Numbered from the stretch's first letter, positions 7,568-16,280 are shown. The stretch is DNA of 47,885 bases from DATGFK01 sp040007395 (GCA_040007395.1 JBDTVG010000144.1:1-47885), one strand, 5' to 3'. Made by a program: numbers and translations. The notes: generated by a model from the letters alone, not told the origin.

Positions 7568-8878
7568 GTGGGTCGTTGGGCAAATAAATACGTGATTGGC
7601 CTCACGGGCAATATCGGAATGGGCAAGAGTCTGGTACGTAAGATGCTGGAGCATCTCGGAGCCTATACGATTGATGCCGATGGGCTGGCGCACCAAGTAA
7701 TGGCTCCGGGCGCACCCGCTTACCAGCCCGTGATCGAAACGTTCGGCAAATGGATTCTCGATGCTGAGAAAAAGGTTGACCGAACTAAACTCGGTGCGGT
7801 GGCTTTTTCGCACCCCGAAGCGTTGACACGCCTCGAAGCCTTGACGCACCCGATTGTTGGGCAGGGCATCGACACATTGGTTAGCCGTGCCAAGCAGCCT
7901 ATCGTTGTGATCGAGGCGATTAAGTTGATCGAAGGCGTGCTGGGCAGTCAGGTCGATGCGATCTGGGTGGTGGACACTGCTGCCCAAGTTCAGCTTGATC
8001 GCTTGATCAACAAACGCGGGATGCCTGAATACGAAGCGCGAAAGCGGATCGACACGCAAAACCCGCAGCGCGATAAGCTGGCAAAGGCTAGTGTCGTGAT
8101 CACCAACAATGGCTCGCCCGAAGACGTGTGGGTTCAGGTGCAGCGTGAATGGAACAAGATTCTGGCGGCACGCGGGGTCACGCAGCGCAGCGAAGATGAG
8201 GTTCGCACGGTTACAATAAGCAAGCAAGCTCAGGATCGCGCGGCAGAACTGCCTACCGAACCGAAAAGACCGACGCTTCCCAAGCGTCCCGACGATGCAC
8301 CCACTGGCGCGACAACTGCACCGACAGTCAGTACCACAATCGAACCCGCGATTGCGGTAGCGCCTGAGTCGGCACCGGCAATGATGAAGCTGACCAGCCT
8401 CAATATCCGCCGGGGGATGCCCAAACACGCCAACGAGATCGCGCAATTGGTCAATACTGGAATGGGTAAAAACCTGACCCGCGACAGCGTGATGATGGCT
8501 TTTGGCGAAAAATCCTACTTGCTCGCAGAAGCTGACGGTAAAACAGTTGGGCTGGCGGGCTTTCAGGTCGAAAACTTGATCACGCGCATGGATGAGTTTG
8601 TCGTTATTCCCGAAGCGCCTATCGCGCCTGTTGCCGAAGCACTCATCGGCGCGGTTGAGGAGTCATCGAAGGAATTGCAGAGCGAAGTGGGCTTTATCTT
8701 CCTGCCCCAAGATGCAGCGATGTTGGCGCAGGCCTTTGTCGATCAGGGCTACGAAAAAGTGACCCTCGACTCGATCAAAGTTCCAGCGTGGCGTGAGGCG
8801 GCGGTTGAGTCGCAGCCAGCCAATACACAAATCTTGACGAAAAAGCTGCGTGCCGAACGTGTCCTTAAGCCGCTATAA
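7568..8878 (+). CDS. coaE: Dephospho-CoA kinase with a C-terminal GNAT-like domain
   Basis: Residues 8-205 are dephospho-CoA kinase, the last step of coenzyme A synthesis: GLTGNIGMGKS is the P-loop (usually GGIGSGKS), followed by YTIDADGLAH and a nucleotide-kinase-like lid region with RGMPEYEARKRI. A Pro/Thr-rich linker (about 225-272) leads to a domain at 275-420 that begins LNIRRGMPKHANEIAQLV and continues with SYLLAEADGKTVGLAGF, the pattern of GNAT acetyltransferases. The usual GNAT acetyl-CoA motif (RxxGxG/A) is not evident, so the second domain may bind rather than catalyse. Typical CoaE is about 200 residues; this is 436. The start is GTG with GGGAGGT upstream. Confidence 0.88.
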   Translation: MGRWANKYVIGLTGNIGMGKSLVRKMLEHLGAYTIDADGLAHQVMAPGAPAYQPVIETFGKWILDAEKKVDRTKLGAVAFSHPEALTRLEALTHPIVGQGIDTLVSRAKQPIVVIEAIKLIEGVLGSQVDAIWVVDTAAQVQLDRLINKRGMPEYEARKRIDTQNPQRDKLAKASVVITNNGSPEDVWVQVQREWNKILAARGVTQRSEDEVRTVTISKQAQDRAAELPTEPKRPTLPKRPDDAPTGATTAPTVSTTIEPAIAVAPESAPAMMKLTSLNIRRGMPKHANEIAQLVNTGMGKNLTRDSVMMAFGEKSYLLAEADGKTVGLAGFQVENLITRMDEFVVIPEAPIAPVAEALIGAVEESSKELQSEVGFIFLPQDAAMLAQAFVDQGYEKVTLDSIKVPAWREAAVESQPANTQILTKKLRAERVLKPL

Positions 8879-8943
8879 TAGGAGCCGCTTTGGAGACGAC
8901 GGTACGCTTGTTAGACAACCATGATCGGTAAGGATTCAAAACT

Positions 8944-9282
8944 GTGGATAATTTTGTCACTCGACTAAAAACTGTGCCTGTGCTGGGGCCGCTGCTCAAA
9001 TTTGCAGACGAACGCCCACGCCTCGCCGCCTGGATTGTGCTTTCGCTCGGCATCGTTATCTTATTGATGATCGAAGCACGTGATGTAGGGCTACTGATTG
9101 GACAGTGGATCGCATTAATTGTTGCCTCGGTGTTAGTCGCTGGCTTGTGCATCTGGATTGTTAGCTGGGAAGACAGCGACGAACAAGCTGCCGAAGTCCC
9201 GGCGAAACCCGCCACGACGACGATTCCACCTACCACGACGACAGAGCCAGTCGTGCCAACGGAAACGCCTAACGCTTCTTGA
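8944..9282 (+). CDS. Small membrane protein with Thr/Pro-rich tail
   Basis: This 112-residue product has two hydrophobic helices (about 34-48 and 53-76) and a low-complexity C-terminus (TTTIPPTTTTEPVVPTE). The start is GTG at 8944 with AAGGA about ten bases upstream. It follows coaE by 65 bases, so cotranscription is likely. I do not recognise a family. The Thr/Pro tail resembles extracytoplasmic linkers in this window, which would put the C-terminus outside the cell. Confidence 0.6.
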   Translation: MDNFVTRLKTVPVLGPLLKFADERPRLAAWIVLSLGIVILLMIEARDVGLLIGQWIALIVASVLVAGLCIWIVSWEDSDEQAAEVPAKPATTTIPPTTTTEPVVPTETPNAS

Positions 9283-9326
9283 GACATTAACACTTAGCAG
9301 CACGAAGGTTTTGCGAGGGAATTGCA

Positions 9327-9388
9327 GGGTCGGGTTTGCCCGACCCCTACGAATACGGTTTGGATGTAGGGGCGAGGCCCGCCCCGCG
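9327..9388. repeat. Two GTAGGGG-anchored palindromes before mutM
   Basis: GGGTCGGG/CCCGACCC (9327-9346) is followed by CTAC. Twenty bases later GTAGGGGCG pairs with CGCCCC (to 9385). CCCCTAC and GTAGGGG thus face each other as two adjacent palindromic units. Related sequences occur at 24615-24690 and 45300-45325. The rest of 9283-9550 is AT-rich and includes TATAAT at 9481-9486, a possible -10 box for mutM without a good -35. Confidence 0.55.
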
Positions 9389-9550
9389 TGCTGAAATGAC
9401 CGACTAGCGGGTTGATACCCGTGATTGTCAATACAACATCAGAATTTTGTGCTACTGTCATTCTAAAATCAAATTAGCATTATAATTAGAGGATGGATAA
9501 TTAATGAGGAAATAAGCGACAGGGCAACGTGTCCTGTTGTCTAAATTCAA

Positions 9551-10444
9551 ATGCCAGAATTACCAGAAGTTGAAACGGCGGTTCGAGGATTACGCCAACC
9601 TGTCGAAGGCCACGTAATCGTTAGCGCCACCTTCCCCGCCGACCCCGGACGGATGACAAATATCTCCGCTGTGCAGTTTGCAGAGCGTATCGTGGGTCAA
9701 CGTGTCCAGAAAATCACCCGCCGCGCCAAGTATCTCCTTTTTCACCTCGACGCAGATACCCTGATGGTTCACCTAAAGATGACCGGGCATTTGTACGTTG
9801 TGCCTATTGGCGAAGTGAACCCCTTTGACCGTTGGCTGCGCGTCAGTTTTCTACTGGATAACGGTGAAGAACTGCGCTTTTCGGACTCACGCAAGTTTGG
9901 TCGCGTGTACTTAGCTGCACAACCCGACGAAGTGTTGCCGGATCTTGGCCCCGAACCACTTGAGGACGCATTCACGCTTGATGTGTTTCATCAGCGCTTG
10001 GCAGGTCGTAAGGGCATTCTGAAAAGCCTGCTGCTCAACCAAGCCTTTGTTGCCGGAATCGGCAATATCTACGCCGACGAATCGCTGCACATTGCGGGAT
10101 TGCACCCGTTACGCCGTGCCGATAGCCTGACCGACGCTGAGATCGCACGGCTGTACCATGCCATCCGGCAAGCGCTTGGCGATGGCATCCGCCACGAAGG
10201 AGCCAGTATCAATTGGTATCGCAAGCCTGACGGGACGCGGGGTAGTTCGCAGGATTATTTGCGCGTTTATCGCGAACACCGCAACCTTGACCAACCCTGC
10301 CCAGTCTGCGGTGGCCCGATAACGAAAATCTGGGTAGGGCAGCGCGGCACGCACTTTTGCCCAACCTGCCAACCGTTTGAATCGCCCGATGAATCATCAA
10401 ACGAATCACCGGAAGTAATCGCCGTTAGTCTCAACGCAAAATAA
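9551..10444 (+). CDS. mutM: Formamidopyrimidine-DNA glycosylase (MutM/Fpg)
   Basis: The product removes oxidised purines such as 8-oxoguanine and nicks the abasic site. The start MPELPEVET supplies the catalytic proline and glutamate (P2, E3) after Met removal. LMVHLKMTGH holds the conserved lysine, SDSRKFGRV is a family motif, and the C-terminal zinc finger has four cysteines in CPVCGG...GTHFCPTCQ. The 297-residue length is normal with a short acidic, Ser-rich tail. No clear ribosome site precedes the ATG, but MPELPE fixes the start. Confidence 0.96.
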   Translation: MPELPEVETAVRGLRQPVEGHVIVSATFPADPGRMTNISAVQFAERIVGQRVQKITRRAKYLLFHLDADTLMVHLKMTGHLYVVPIGEVNPFDRWLRVSFLLDNGEELRFSDSRKFGRVYLAAQPDEVLPDLGPEPLEDAFTLDVFHQRLAGRKGILKSLLLNQAFVAGIGNIYADESLHIAGLHPLRRADSLTDAEIARLYHAIRQALGDGIRHEGASINWYRKPDGTRGSSQDYLRVYREHRNLDQPCPVCGGPITKIWVGQRGTHFCPTCQPFESPDESSNESPEVIAVSLNAK

Positions 10445-10456
10445 AGGACGACGCGT

Positions 10457-11590
10457 ATGGATTTTGCTGATTTCGCGAAACAGATACCGATCCAGATTTT
10501 ATTAGCGCCGATTGTCCTCGGCATTATCTACATCATTGCCATCTCGTATGTCTTGCAACGCGCCCGCAAGCGACGGCAGCGCAAGCAAGCCGAACTCGCC
10601 GGGACTGCGGTTGTGGTTGCGCCTACCTCGACCAAAGCTCCATCGGCAAACCTGTCACGGCTTAACATCGGCAACTTTCTAAGCGGCGAACTACCAGAGC
10701 AGAATATGGACCCTGCGCCTTGGACGGTTCCCGAAGAATTGCGCGGTCTGCCAGAACCCGATCTGGATATGCTAGCAATGCCCGCGATGATTAGTGTCAT
10801 TAATGCCCTTGAACCAGAGGCATACCAGCGCCACGATCACATCGAAAACGTCGTGACGATACCGGGTACGGATACAGAAGAATCATCGGTGATTGTAGAC
10901 CCCAACCCGCCCGCGCTCGAACATGATTGGCTAACGGTCTTAAGCCCAGAGGAGGCAAACTCAGAAATGGCTCCAACCAGCACTTCAAAGATACCCATGC
11001 CCGATGGTGGTTTACCCGGTGATGCTGTCGAAGTGATGCGCGTGTACCGCGATCTTAGCGATGGTAAGTTGATCATTCAGTTTGGCGAGGGGCGCTATCG
11101 GACTCTGGCGGAGATCAGTAACCCAGACATGGCTCGCCGTTTCAGTGGGTTGGTGCGCGAACTGTGGAACATGATCAACAACGGACTTACACCCAATATG
11201 CCACCCATGCCAGCTCCCAATACCGTTGTTCCGCCAGTCGATAACACAATGGGTGGTAAGAAGACACGAATGGGGTTGCTCAATGCGGAGCCGGAACAGC
11301 CGAAAACCAGCATTATGCAGCAGTTTGCGCGTTCCGCCATCGGGCAGAGTGCGGTTCCACAGACTGACTCACCTGCCGGGATCGCCAGCGCTGTTGAGGA
11401 ATTTCTACAATTCAGGCTCTCTAACACGCCGGAATTTTTGACACGCAGCATTCATATCCGCGCCTCGCATGATCATGGCATCATAATCGAGGTAGACGGA
11501 CACTACTATGATAGCATTGGCGATGTCGTAGACGTGAACGTGCGTGACTTCTTGCTTGCCATGATGCGTGAGTGGGAAGCACGGCACTAA
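10457..11590 (+). CDS. Membrane-anchored protein with a duplicated C-terminal module
   Basis: This 377-residue product has one N-terminal membrane helix (about 12-34, ILLAPIVLGIIYIIAISYVL), a basic stop-transfer stretch and a long Pro-rich cytoplasmic part. Two segments look alike: GKLIIQFGEGRYRTLAEISN near 203 and HGIIIEVDGHYYDSIGDVVD near 341, each followed by a helix ending in REL/REW. That suggests an internal duplication of a small beta-beta-alpha module. No known family is recognised. The ATG has AAAGGA upstream and lies 12 bases after mutM, so the two are probably cotranscribed. Confidence 0.7.
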   Translation: MDFADFAKQIPIQILLAPIVLGIIYIIAISYVLQRARKRRQRKQAELAGTAVVVAPTSTKAPSANLSRLNIGNFLSGELPEQNMDPAPWTVPEELRGLPEPDLDMLAMPAMISVINALEPEAYQRHDHIENVVTIPGTDTEESSVIVDPNPPALEHDWLTVLSPEEANSEMAPTSTSKIPMPDGGLPGDAVEVMRVYRDLSDGKLIIQFGEGRYRTLAEISNPDMARRFSGLVRELWNMINNGLTPNMPPMPAPNTVVPPVDNTMGGKKTRMGLLNAEPEQPKTSIMQQFARSAIGQSAVPQTDSPAGIASAVEEFLQFRLSNTPEFLTRSIHIRASHDHGIIIEVDGHYYDSIGDVVDVNVRDFLLAMMREWEARH

Positions 11591-11617
11591 AAGCCACCAG
11601 TATTTAAATCTCAGTAG

Positions 11618-11638
11618 CCCTCATCCGATGGGTGAGGG
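11618..11638. terminator. Hairpin between convergent genes
   Basis: CCCTCATCC and GGGTGAGGG form a 9-bp stem (one T-G pair) with a 3-base loop, 28 bases past the stop of the plus-strand gene and 24 before the end of the minus-strand gene. There is no T-run, so it may be a bidirectional stem or a dispersed palindrome. Confidence 0.4.
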
Positions 11639-11661
11639 TCGCATAACGTAACACAGGTCGC

Positions 11662-12006
11662 TCAATCTGTGTTCGACATCGACTCCTCGTCCGGCCCAAA
11701 CAAAGGCGGACGCGCAGTCAGTTCAATATAGAGATCGTTGGGCCGTTCTTTCAGAGGTTTGAGCGCGGCTTTGGTCGCCTCCGAAAATAACCCCTTCGCC
11801 ATATACTTAAAGGCGTGTTGGAGTTCCGCTAGGGTTTCTGGACCTTCAACGATGAACTTGATAATGCAATGGCTATCCATCATCTCCACTGTTTTGGTGA
11901 CATTGGAGAGATTGGCTTGCAGAAGAACCTGCTTTATCAAGCCATTAATATCGTTACGTCCAGTGAGATCAAGTGTCAGCGAATAATGCACCAAAATTGG
12001 TGGCAT
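11662..12006 (-). CDS. Hypothetical small protein
   Basis: This 114-residue product lacks membrane segments and signal peptide. Alternating hydrophobic strands (PILVHYSLTLDLTG, SHCIIKFIVEG) and helices suggest a compact alpha/beta fold. No family is recognised. The ATG at 12006 is preceded by AAAGGAGG, the strongest ribosome site in the window, so good translation is expected. It lies just past the terminator of the RRM gene and is probably transcribed separately or by read-through. Confidence 0.65.
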   Translation of the reverse strand: MPPILVHYSLTLDLTGRNDINGLIKQVLLQANLSNVTKTVEMMDSHCIIKFIVEGPETLAELQHAFKYMAKGLFSEATKAALKPLKERPNDLYIELTARPPLFGPDEESMSNTD

Positions 12007-12044
12007 TGTGCCTCCTTTGCGGCAATCAACGAACTAACGAGATC

Positions 12045-12084
12045 CAAAAAAGCCGTGCAGGGCGAGATACCCTGCACGGCTTTC
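12045..12084 (-). terminator. Rho-independent terminator of the RRM gene
   Basis: Read on the minus strand, AGCCGTGCAGGG and CCCTGCACGGCT pair perfectly around a 7-base loop and are followed by TTTTTT. It lies 25 bases past the stop of the RNA-binding-protein gene. Confidence 0.9.
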
Positions 12085-12109
12085 GTATCAGGCGAAAATT
12101 AGAGCCGAA

Positions 12110-12409
12110 TTAGTAGCGGCTGCGGTTACCATTTCCACCAAAACCACCGCTCGAACGCTCTTCACGAGGACGCGCTTCGTTAACAGTGAGATTGCGGTTA
12201 TCGAGGCTGTAACCATCAAAACGCTTGATCGTTTCACGAGCGCCTTCTTCGGTAGCCATTTCGACAAAGCCAAAGCCTTTAGCGCGACCGGTTTCACGAT
12301 CCGTGATCAGCGCAACGCTTTCGATTTCGCCAGTCTGGGAAAACAGTTCGCGGATTTGGGCTTCGGTGGTGGAATAGGACAGGTTGCCGACGTACAATTT
12401 CTTAGCCAT
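12110..12409 (-). CDS. RRM-type RNA-binding protein
   Basis: The 99-residue product is a single RNA-recognition motif with RNP2 (KLYVGNLSY, residues 4-12) and RNP1 (GRAKGFGFVEM, about 42-52), followed by a short Gly/Ser/Arg tail (SSGGFGGNG). Bacterial proteins of this form are often cold-induced RNA chaperones. AGGAG lies just before the ATG, and 318 bases without a gene lie upstream, room for a regulated 5' leader as in cyanobacterial rbp genes. Cold regulation here is inference. Confidence 0.93.
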   Translation of the reverse strand: MAKKLYVGNLSYSTTEAQIRELFSQTGEIESVALITDRETGRAKGFGFVEMATEEGARETIKRFDGYSLDNRNLTVNEARPREERSSGGFGGNGNRSRY

Positions 12410-12727
12410 GAGAGACTCCTATAGAGAAACAAAAAAGAATTTAGACTTGGTTAGCTGAGAGAACGATCATGGCAGAAAAAAGCAGTAGCGGCAGAGCTGG
12501 ATGAAAACAGGAGCGCGAATTGCAATCTTAAACCAGGGGACTTAGTAACCCTATCTCTATTTATCATCGCACACATTAACGATTTTGTATAGAGGCAATC
12601 TGCGGATTAGCTATTGCAACCCATTAGATTGGGTTCAGAATATCACTGATTTGATCGTCATAGCGTACCAGACTGGGTATGATTGACAGATGGTAAATAT
12701 TCTGGCTAACATAAGAAAGAGGATCAT
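12410..12727. other. Divergent intergenic region between RRM gene and glsB-like gene
   Basis: This 318-base AT-rich stretch must hold promoters for both flanking genes. It contains an AACCCA/TGGGTT hairpin (12618-12635) and TATGAT at 12678-12683 as a possible -10 for the plus-strand gene. No ORF with a ribosome site was found. Confidence 0.5.
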
Positions 12728-13069
12728 ATGTGGTGGATTGCCCAAGTACAGACCCCTTCCGTAACCATTCCGGCTCTGACTATCCCAACGATTGTTATAG
12801 CAGTCATCATCGCTATTATCATCGGACTCATTATGCAGCTTTTCGTTGGCTATTCGCATATTGGCCTTTTAGGCCATATTCTAGTCGGCATCGTTGGCGC
12901 ATTCTTAGGTAGTTTGATAGCGGCTTGGTTGAAATTACCGACTATTTTCGTTGTCGCTGGAATCGACATCGTGTGGACGGCTATAGGGACAGCCGTTCTA
13001 GTGATCATTCTCGCCTTCTTGGCTGGCGGTTCTCGCTACCGGGGGTACTTCCGCAGACGCTCCTACTAG
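12728..13069 (+). CDS. GlsB/YeaQ/YmgE-like stress-response membrane protein
   Basis: The 113-residue product has three hydrophobic helices with the glycine-patterned core of the transglycosylase-associated (GlsB/YeaQ) family: AIIIGLIMQLFVG, GHILVGIVGAFLGSLIAAWL, and a final helix ending in a basic tail (RYRGYFRRRSY). The family is linked to envelope or acid stress but has no settled biochemical role. AAAGAGG lies seven bases before the ATG. Confidence 0.75.
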   Translation: MWWIAQVQTPSVTIPALTIPTIVIAVIIAIIIGLIMQLFVGYSHIGLLGHILVGIVGAFLGSLIAAWLKLPTIFVVAGIDIVWTAIGTAVLVIILAFLAGGSRYRGYFRRRSY

Positions 13070-13170
13070 GTAAAGTCGAGGTGTTTCGTCGAGAGCGAAT
13101 AACGAAATGCCTCACTACTTTCCCTTATCATAGGATCAACTCGGCTGAATCGTTACGAAAGGCAGCGTAA

Positions 13171-13605
13171 GTGAATTTCAGGAATATGTTAGGAATAGTC
13201 CTCGCCGCAGTAGTGTTGTTTGTCCTTATTCAACTCATTCCGTATGGGCATAATCATACAAATCCCCCGGTGAGTCAGGAAGTGCAGTGGGACAGTCCAC
13301 AGACCCGTGATCTAGCGGTGCGGGCTTGTTACGATTGTCACAGTAACCAGACGGTATGGCCTTGGTACTCCAACGTCGCGCCGGTGTCTTGGTTGATCCA
13401 GCACGATGTTGAGGAAGGTCGTCAATATCTGAATTTCTCCGAGTGGGACAAGCCGCAACCCAAAGCCGACAGAGCCGCTGATCAAGTCCAACGTGGAGAG
13501 ATGCCAAAATCGAATTATCTGCCGCTGCATCCCTCAGCGAATCTGACCCCTGCCGAAAAAGACATGCTGATTCAAGGGTTAAGGGCGACAGTCGGGCAGA
13601 AGTAA
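13171..13605 (+). CDS. Haem-binding domain protein with one CxxCH
   Basis: An N-terminal hydrophobic anchor (residues 7-24) is followed by a Haem_bd-type domain: CYDCH at 53-57 is the c-type haem site, and NQTVWPWYSNVAPVSWLIQHDVEEGR is the family's characteristic following block. The protein should face outside the membrane as a monohaem c-type cytochrome. The start is GTG at 13171 with AAAGG upstream. It converges on a redox operon that encodes further c-type haem and thiol-disulfide proteins. Confidence 0.88.
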   Translation: MNFRNMLGIVLAAVVLFVLIQLIPYGHNHTNPPVSQEVQWDSPQTRDLAVRACYDCHSNQTVWPWYSNVAPVSWLIQHDVEEGRQYLNFSEWDKPQPKADRAADQVQRGEMPKSNYLPLHPSANLTPAEKDMLIQGLRATVGQK

Positions 13606-13630
13606 ATTGGACGGTAAATTCGATGGCTGG

Positions 13631-14221
13631 TCAATGCAGCAAATTCGCGACTTCTGCCTGCAACTCCTCGGCTGACACTGCCCCAAAGGTTATCTTGGTG
13701 ATCACGCCGTCGCGCCCGATGAAAAAGGTCGAGGGCAAGCCGCGTACTCGATACAAGCTGCTCAACATACCGCCGTCGAATACAAGGTCATAGCTCAGGT
13801 CAAAACGATTGCGCCACGCCATGACATCTGCCAATGGTTCGTTGGCATCCACGCCGATGACATGCAGCCCCTCGGCGCGGTGCGCTGCATAGACGCTTTG
13901 CAGCAGCGGCATTTCGACGATACACGGCCCGCAGTAGGTCGCCCAGAAATTGAGGATCACTGGACTGCCGCGCAGCGCCGTTAGCGAGATCGGCTTGTTG
14001 GCGAGATCGTGGACTTCAAACGGGGGAGCTAGTGCGCCTTCTTCGGCGGCAATGGGCAGTTGACCGGGCAAGGGCGGGACAACCGCGTTTGCTTGAGCGC
14101 GTTCGGGCAACCCCGCCCTGATGAGAATTATTAGCGCCGCAATGAGGCACAGTGCCGAAGCCGTGAGTCGCGCACTGCGCCAAATAGTAGAAATCGTAGA
14201 CCGTTGCACATCAGGCCGCAA
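13631..14221 (-). CDS. TlpA/ResA-like thiol-disulfide oxidoreductase
   Basis: An N-terminal membrane anchor (about 21-38) precedes a thioredoxin-fold domain with NFWATYCGPC (C97 and C100 in this numbering), the signature of TlpA/ResA proteins that reduce apocytochrome or other extracytoplasmic thiols. The listed TTG start overlaps the end of ccdA; the GTG four codons later (14209) begins one base after the ccdA stop and is a strong alternative. It is the last gene of the operon and pairs naturally with CcdA, which would supply its electrons. Confidence 0.9.
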   Translation of the reverse strand: MRPDVQRSTISTIWRSARLTASALCLIAALIILIRAGLPERAQANAVVPPLPGQLPIAAEEGALAPPFEVHDLANKPISLTALRGSPVILNFWATYCGPCIVEMPLLQSVYAAHRAEGLHVIGVDANEPLADVMAWRNRFDLSYDLVFDGGMLSSLYRVRGLPSTFFIGRDGVITKITFGAVSAEELQAEVANLLH

Positions 14222-15308
14222 TCAGCAAGACGCGACCATCGGCAAGCATAACGAGAGGTTGAGTCGGGATAGCGCGAGTCTGTGGTGCGTCCTTGTAGTC
14301 AGTGCCGAGTTTCATACACGCGCCATAGTCGCCCGCCGGAATTTGGTTACGCAGCACGCCAATCGTGCATTCTTCCAGATTATAGGAGAAGTCGGCAATG
14401 CCACTGGCAGCCTGATTAAGATAGGTAAACTGATCGGTGAGCAGCAAGAAGCCAACCGTGATCAAAAATACGCCTGTGACAATTTCGATCAGACGCATCT
14501 GGCGCTGCAAGCGTTTGAGCAAGCCACGCATCCGATCCAGTGCCAGCGCCGCGATCAGAAATGGCAAGCCCAGTCCGAGCGAATAGGCAAAGAGCAGAAT
14601 GGCGGGTTGAGTCCAAGCGTTAGTTTTGGAAATCGTCGCCGCCATCGTCAGGATCGCCCCGTAGATGGGACCAACACACGGAGTCCAACCCGCTGCAAAG
14701 ATCACGCCCATCAGCGCCGATCCCGCGTAGCCGTAACCGTTGCGAGGATTCATCTGTTGGCGCGTATCGCCGTACAGAAGCGCTTGTATACGCTCCAAAC
14801 CGTTCAAAATCGCTCCAGCGAGTCCATCATAGTGTTCTTGTCCAGAAAACAGCGAGATCAGTTTGCGTAGAGTCCAGCCCGTAAATCCGAGGACATGCAA
14901 ACCAAAGAAGATGATCAGTAATCCACCGATCCGGGTGATCCAAATTTGCAGGTTATATGACCCGGCGCGGATAAGCTGGATGCCGACATTGCCCAATATG
15001 CCAAAGGTGACGAACACGAAGGTAAATCCAGCAACAAAAAACAGCCCGTGAACAAACGTGCCGAGCCGCTTTGATCTGACGACTGGCGCGGCGGCAGCGA
15101 CTCCACCCATGCCACCGACGAGGCCGACTGTACTTACACCACCAGTGGACATGGGGGCAACTGACGTGATCGGTGTGATCTCCATCACCGCCCGTGCCCC
15201 TAAATAGCTGATGTAGGCTGGCAGCAGCGGCAGCACACATGGCGAAATAAACGATAGAAACCCGGCGACAAAGGCCAATCCAAAGGTTACGCTGTTTGCT
15301 GCATCCAT
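14211..15308 (-). CDS. ccdA: CcdA-type cytochrome c biogenesis membrane protein
   Basis: Several membrane helices and two cysteines in the DsbD/CcdA contexts FISPCVLP (C24) and GWTPCVGP (C211) identify a membrane transporter of reducing equivalents from cytoplasmic thioredoxin to the outside. At 365 residues it is longer than the usual CcdA (about 230-240): a Gly/Val-rich insert follows helix 1 (about 44-78), and a soluble C-terminal tail after about 300 contains two more cysteines (EECTIG, YGACMK). It is coupled to the TlpA gene downstream. Confidence 0.92.
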   Translation of the reverse strand: MDAANSVTFGLAFVAGFLSFISPCVLPLLPAYISYLGARAVMEITPITSVAPMSTGGVSTVGLVGGMGGVAAAAPVVRSKRLGTFVHGLFFVAGFTFVFVTFGILGNVGIQLIRAGSYNLQIWITRIGGLLIIFFGLHVLGFTGWTLRKLISLFSGQEHYDGLAGAILNGLERIQALLYGDTRQQMNPRNGYGYAGSALMGVIFAAGWTPCVGPIYGAILTMAATISKTNAWTQPAILLFAYSLGLGLPFLIAALALDRMRGLLKRLQRQMRLIEIVTGVFLITVGFLLLTDQFTYLNQAASGIADFSYNLEECTIGVLRNQIPAGDYGACMKLGTDYKDAPQTRAIPTQPLVMLADGRVLLIAA

Positions 15309-15323
15309 TACACAATAACTCCG

Positions 15324-16280
15324 CTACTTGATTTCAACAATTATCGGTGCTGGCTGGTCACGATATTGATCACTACTTTGATAACTGATCAGCAGTTCGT
15401 AGAGCCAGCGTGCCGCAAAGGTCGGCAGTTCGATTGCTTGATTATCTGCCACACCTTCATATTTTGTACCAAAACGGTTATGCCAAAACGTCCCATAAAT
15501 CCGCTGACCCGTGTGCAGCGCCATGAGCCACGCTACGCCGAGTGGGGCTGTGCTGTCAAGGGATGCTCCCGGCTGAACAGGGTGGATTGTGGTGGTGGCT
15601 ATAGGCAGTACAGGCGCATAGATGGTAGTCTGATAGACAACTTGATCGCCCTGAACGACAACCAGTTTAGCTTGTAGTCTGTCGATCTGGATCGTCGGTA
15701 CAGCGCTTATGGGCAGCAGGGACGGAGTCCACAGCCCAAAATGCAGTGCCGATCCCCAACCGACCAACTCACTATCGGGTTCTGCTGCCAAGCCATACCA
15801 GACTTGCCCGCCGCTATCAGTGATCTGATCCATCACATAGACCACTGCGCCAAAGCCAAGCCGCGCCACAATATCGGCATGTCCCGCGCACCATGCCCGG
15901 ATCACGCTCACTGGCGCGACCATCTCCGCCCAGAAGCCACCTTCCGCCATCTCACGCGGATTGTGCAGTATCGGGCGGGCATATGGCAAAATGGGCTGGA
16001 CGGCTTCGCGTAGTACATAGCCCTGCTCAGTCTGATACCAATCGCCCATTGCTGTAAACGAATGTACACTATCTGGCGTAAGCTGTCCGTTTATGGCGCT
16101 GGCGAGAGTCGGCTTGCTATGAACATCGGTCAGGCCAAATGTGCGCCCCACCAGTTGATCGGATGGCTCAATGGGTTGCCCAGACATGCTATTCGCTTCT
16201 GATAGATGTGTTCCGACAGCCACAGAAGTTCCGAAAATGCCGGACTGCTTCAAGAATTCGCGGCGTGATACTTTGCCCAT
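15324..16280 (-). CDS. Tat-exported protein of unknown function in redox operon
   Basis: The N-terminus SRREFLKQSGIFGTSVAVG is a twin-arginine signal. The 318-residue product has no cofactor motif I can identify; it has a WCAGH segment with a single cysteine, and VVYVMDQITDSGGQVWYGLA resembles an SH3-like beta segment. Tat export suggests folding or cofactor loading in the cytoplasm. It lies seven bases downstream of the thioredoxin-like lipoprotein and 15 before ccdA, so it belongs to the operon, but its role is unknown. Confidence 0.75.
   Translation of the reverse strand: MGKVSRREFLKQSGIFGTSVAVGTHLSEANSMSGQPIEPSDQLVGRTFGLTDVHSKPTLASAINGQLTPDSVHSFTAMGDWYQTEQGYVLREAVQPILPYARPILHNPREMAEGGFWAEMVAPVSVIRAWCAGHADIVARLGFGAVVYVMDQITDSGGQVWYGLAAEPDSELVGWGSALHFGLWTPSLLPISAVPTIQIDRLQAKLVVVQGDQVVYQTTIYAPVLPIATTTIHPVQPGASLDSTAPLGVAWLMALHTGQRIYGTFWHNRFGTKYEGVADNQAIELPTFAARWLYELLISYQSSDQYRDQPAPIIVEIK

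Noticed and set aside
7538..8446. Long open frame (302 codons) on the minus strand.
   Set aside because: It is antisense to the well-supported coaE gene and rich in Arg/His/Cys as expected for a shadow frame.
14121..14870. Plus-strand open frame of 249 codons.
   Set aside because: It lies antisense to ccdA and tlpA, which have clear motifs; composition is Arg/Gln/His-rich shadow.
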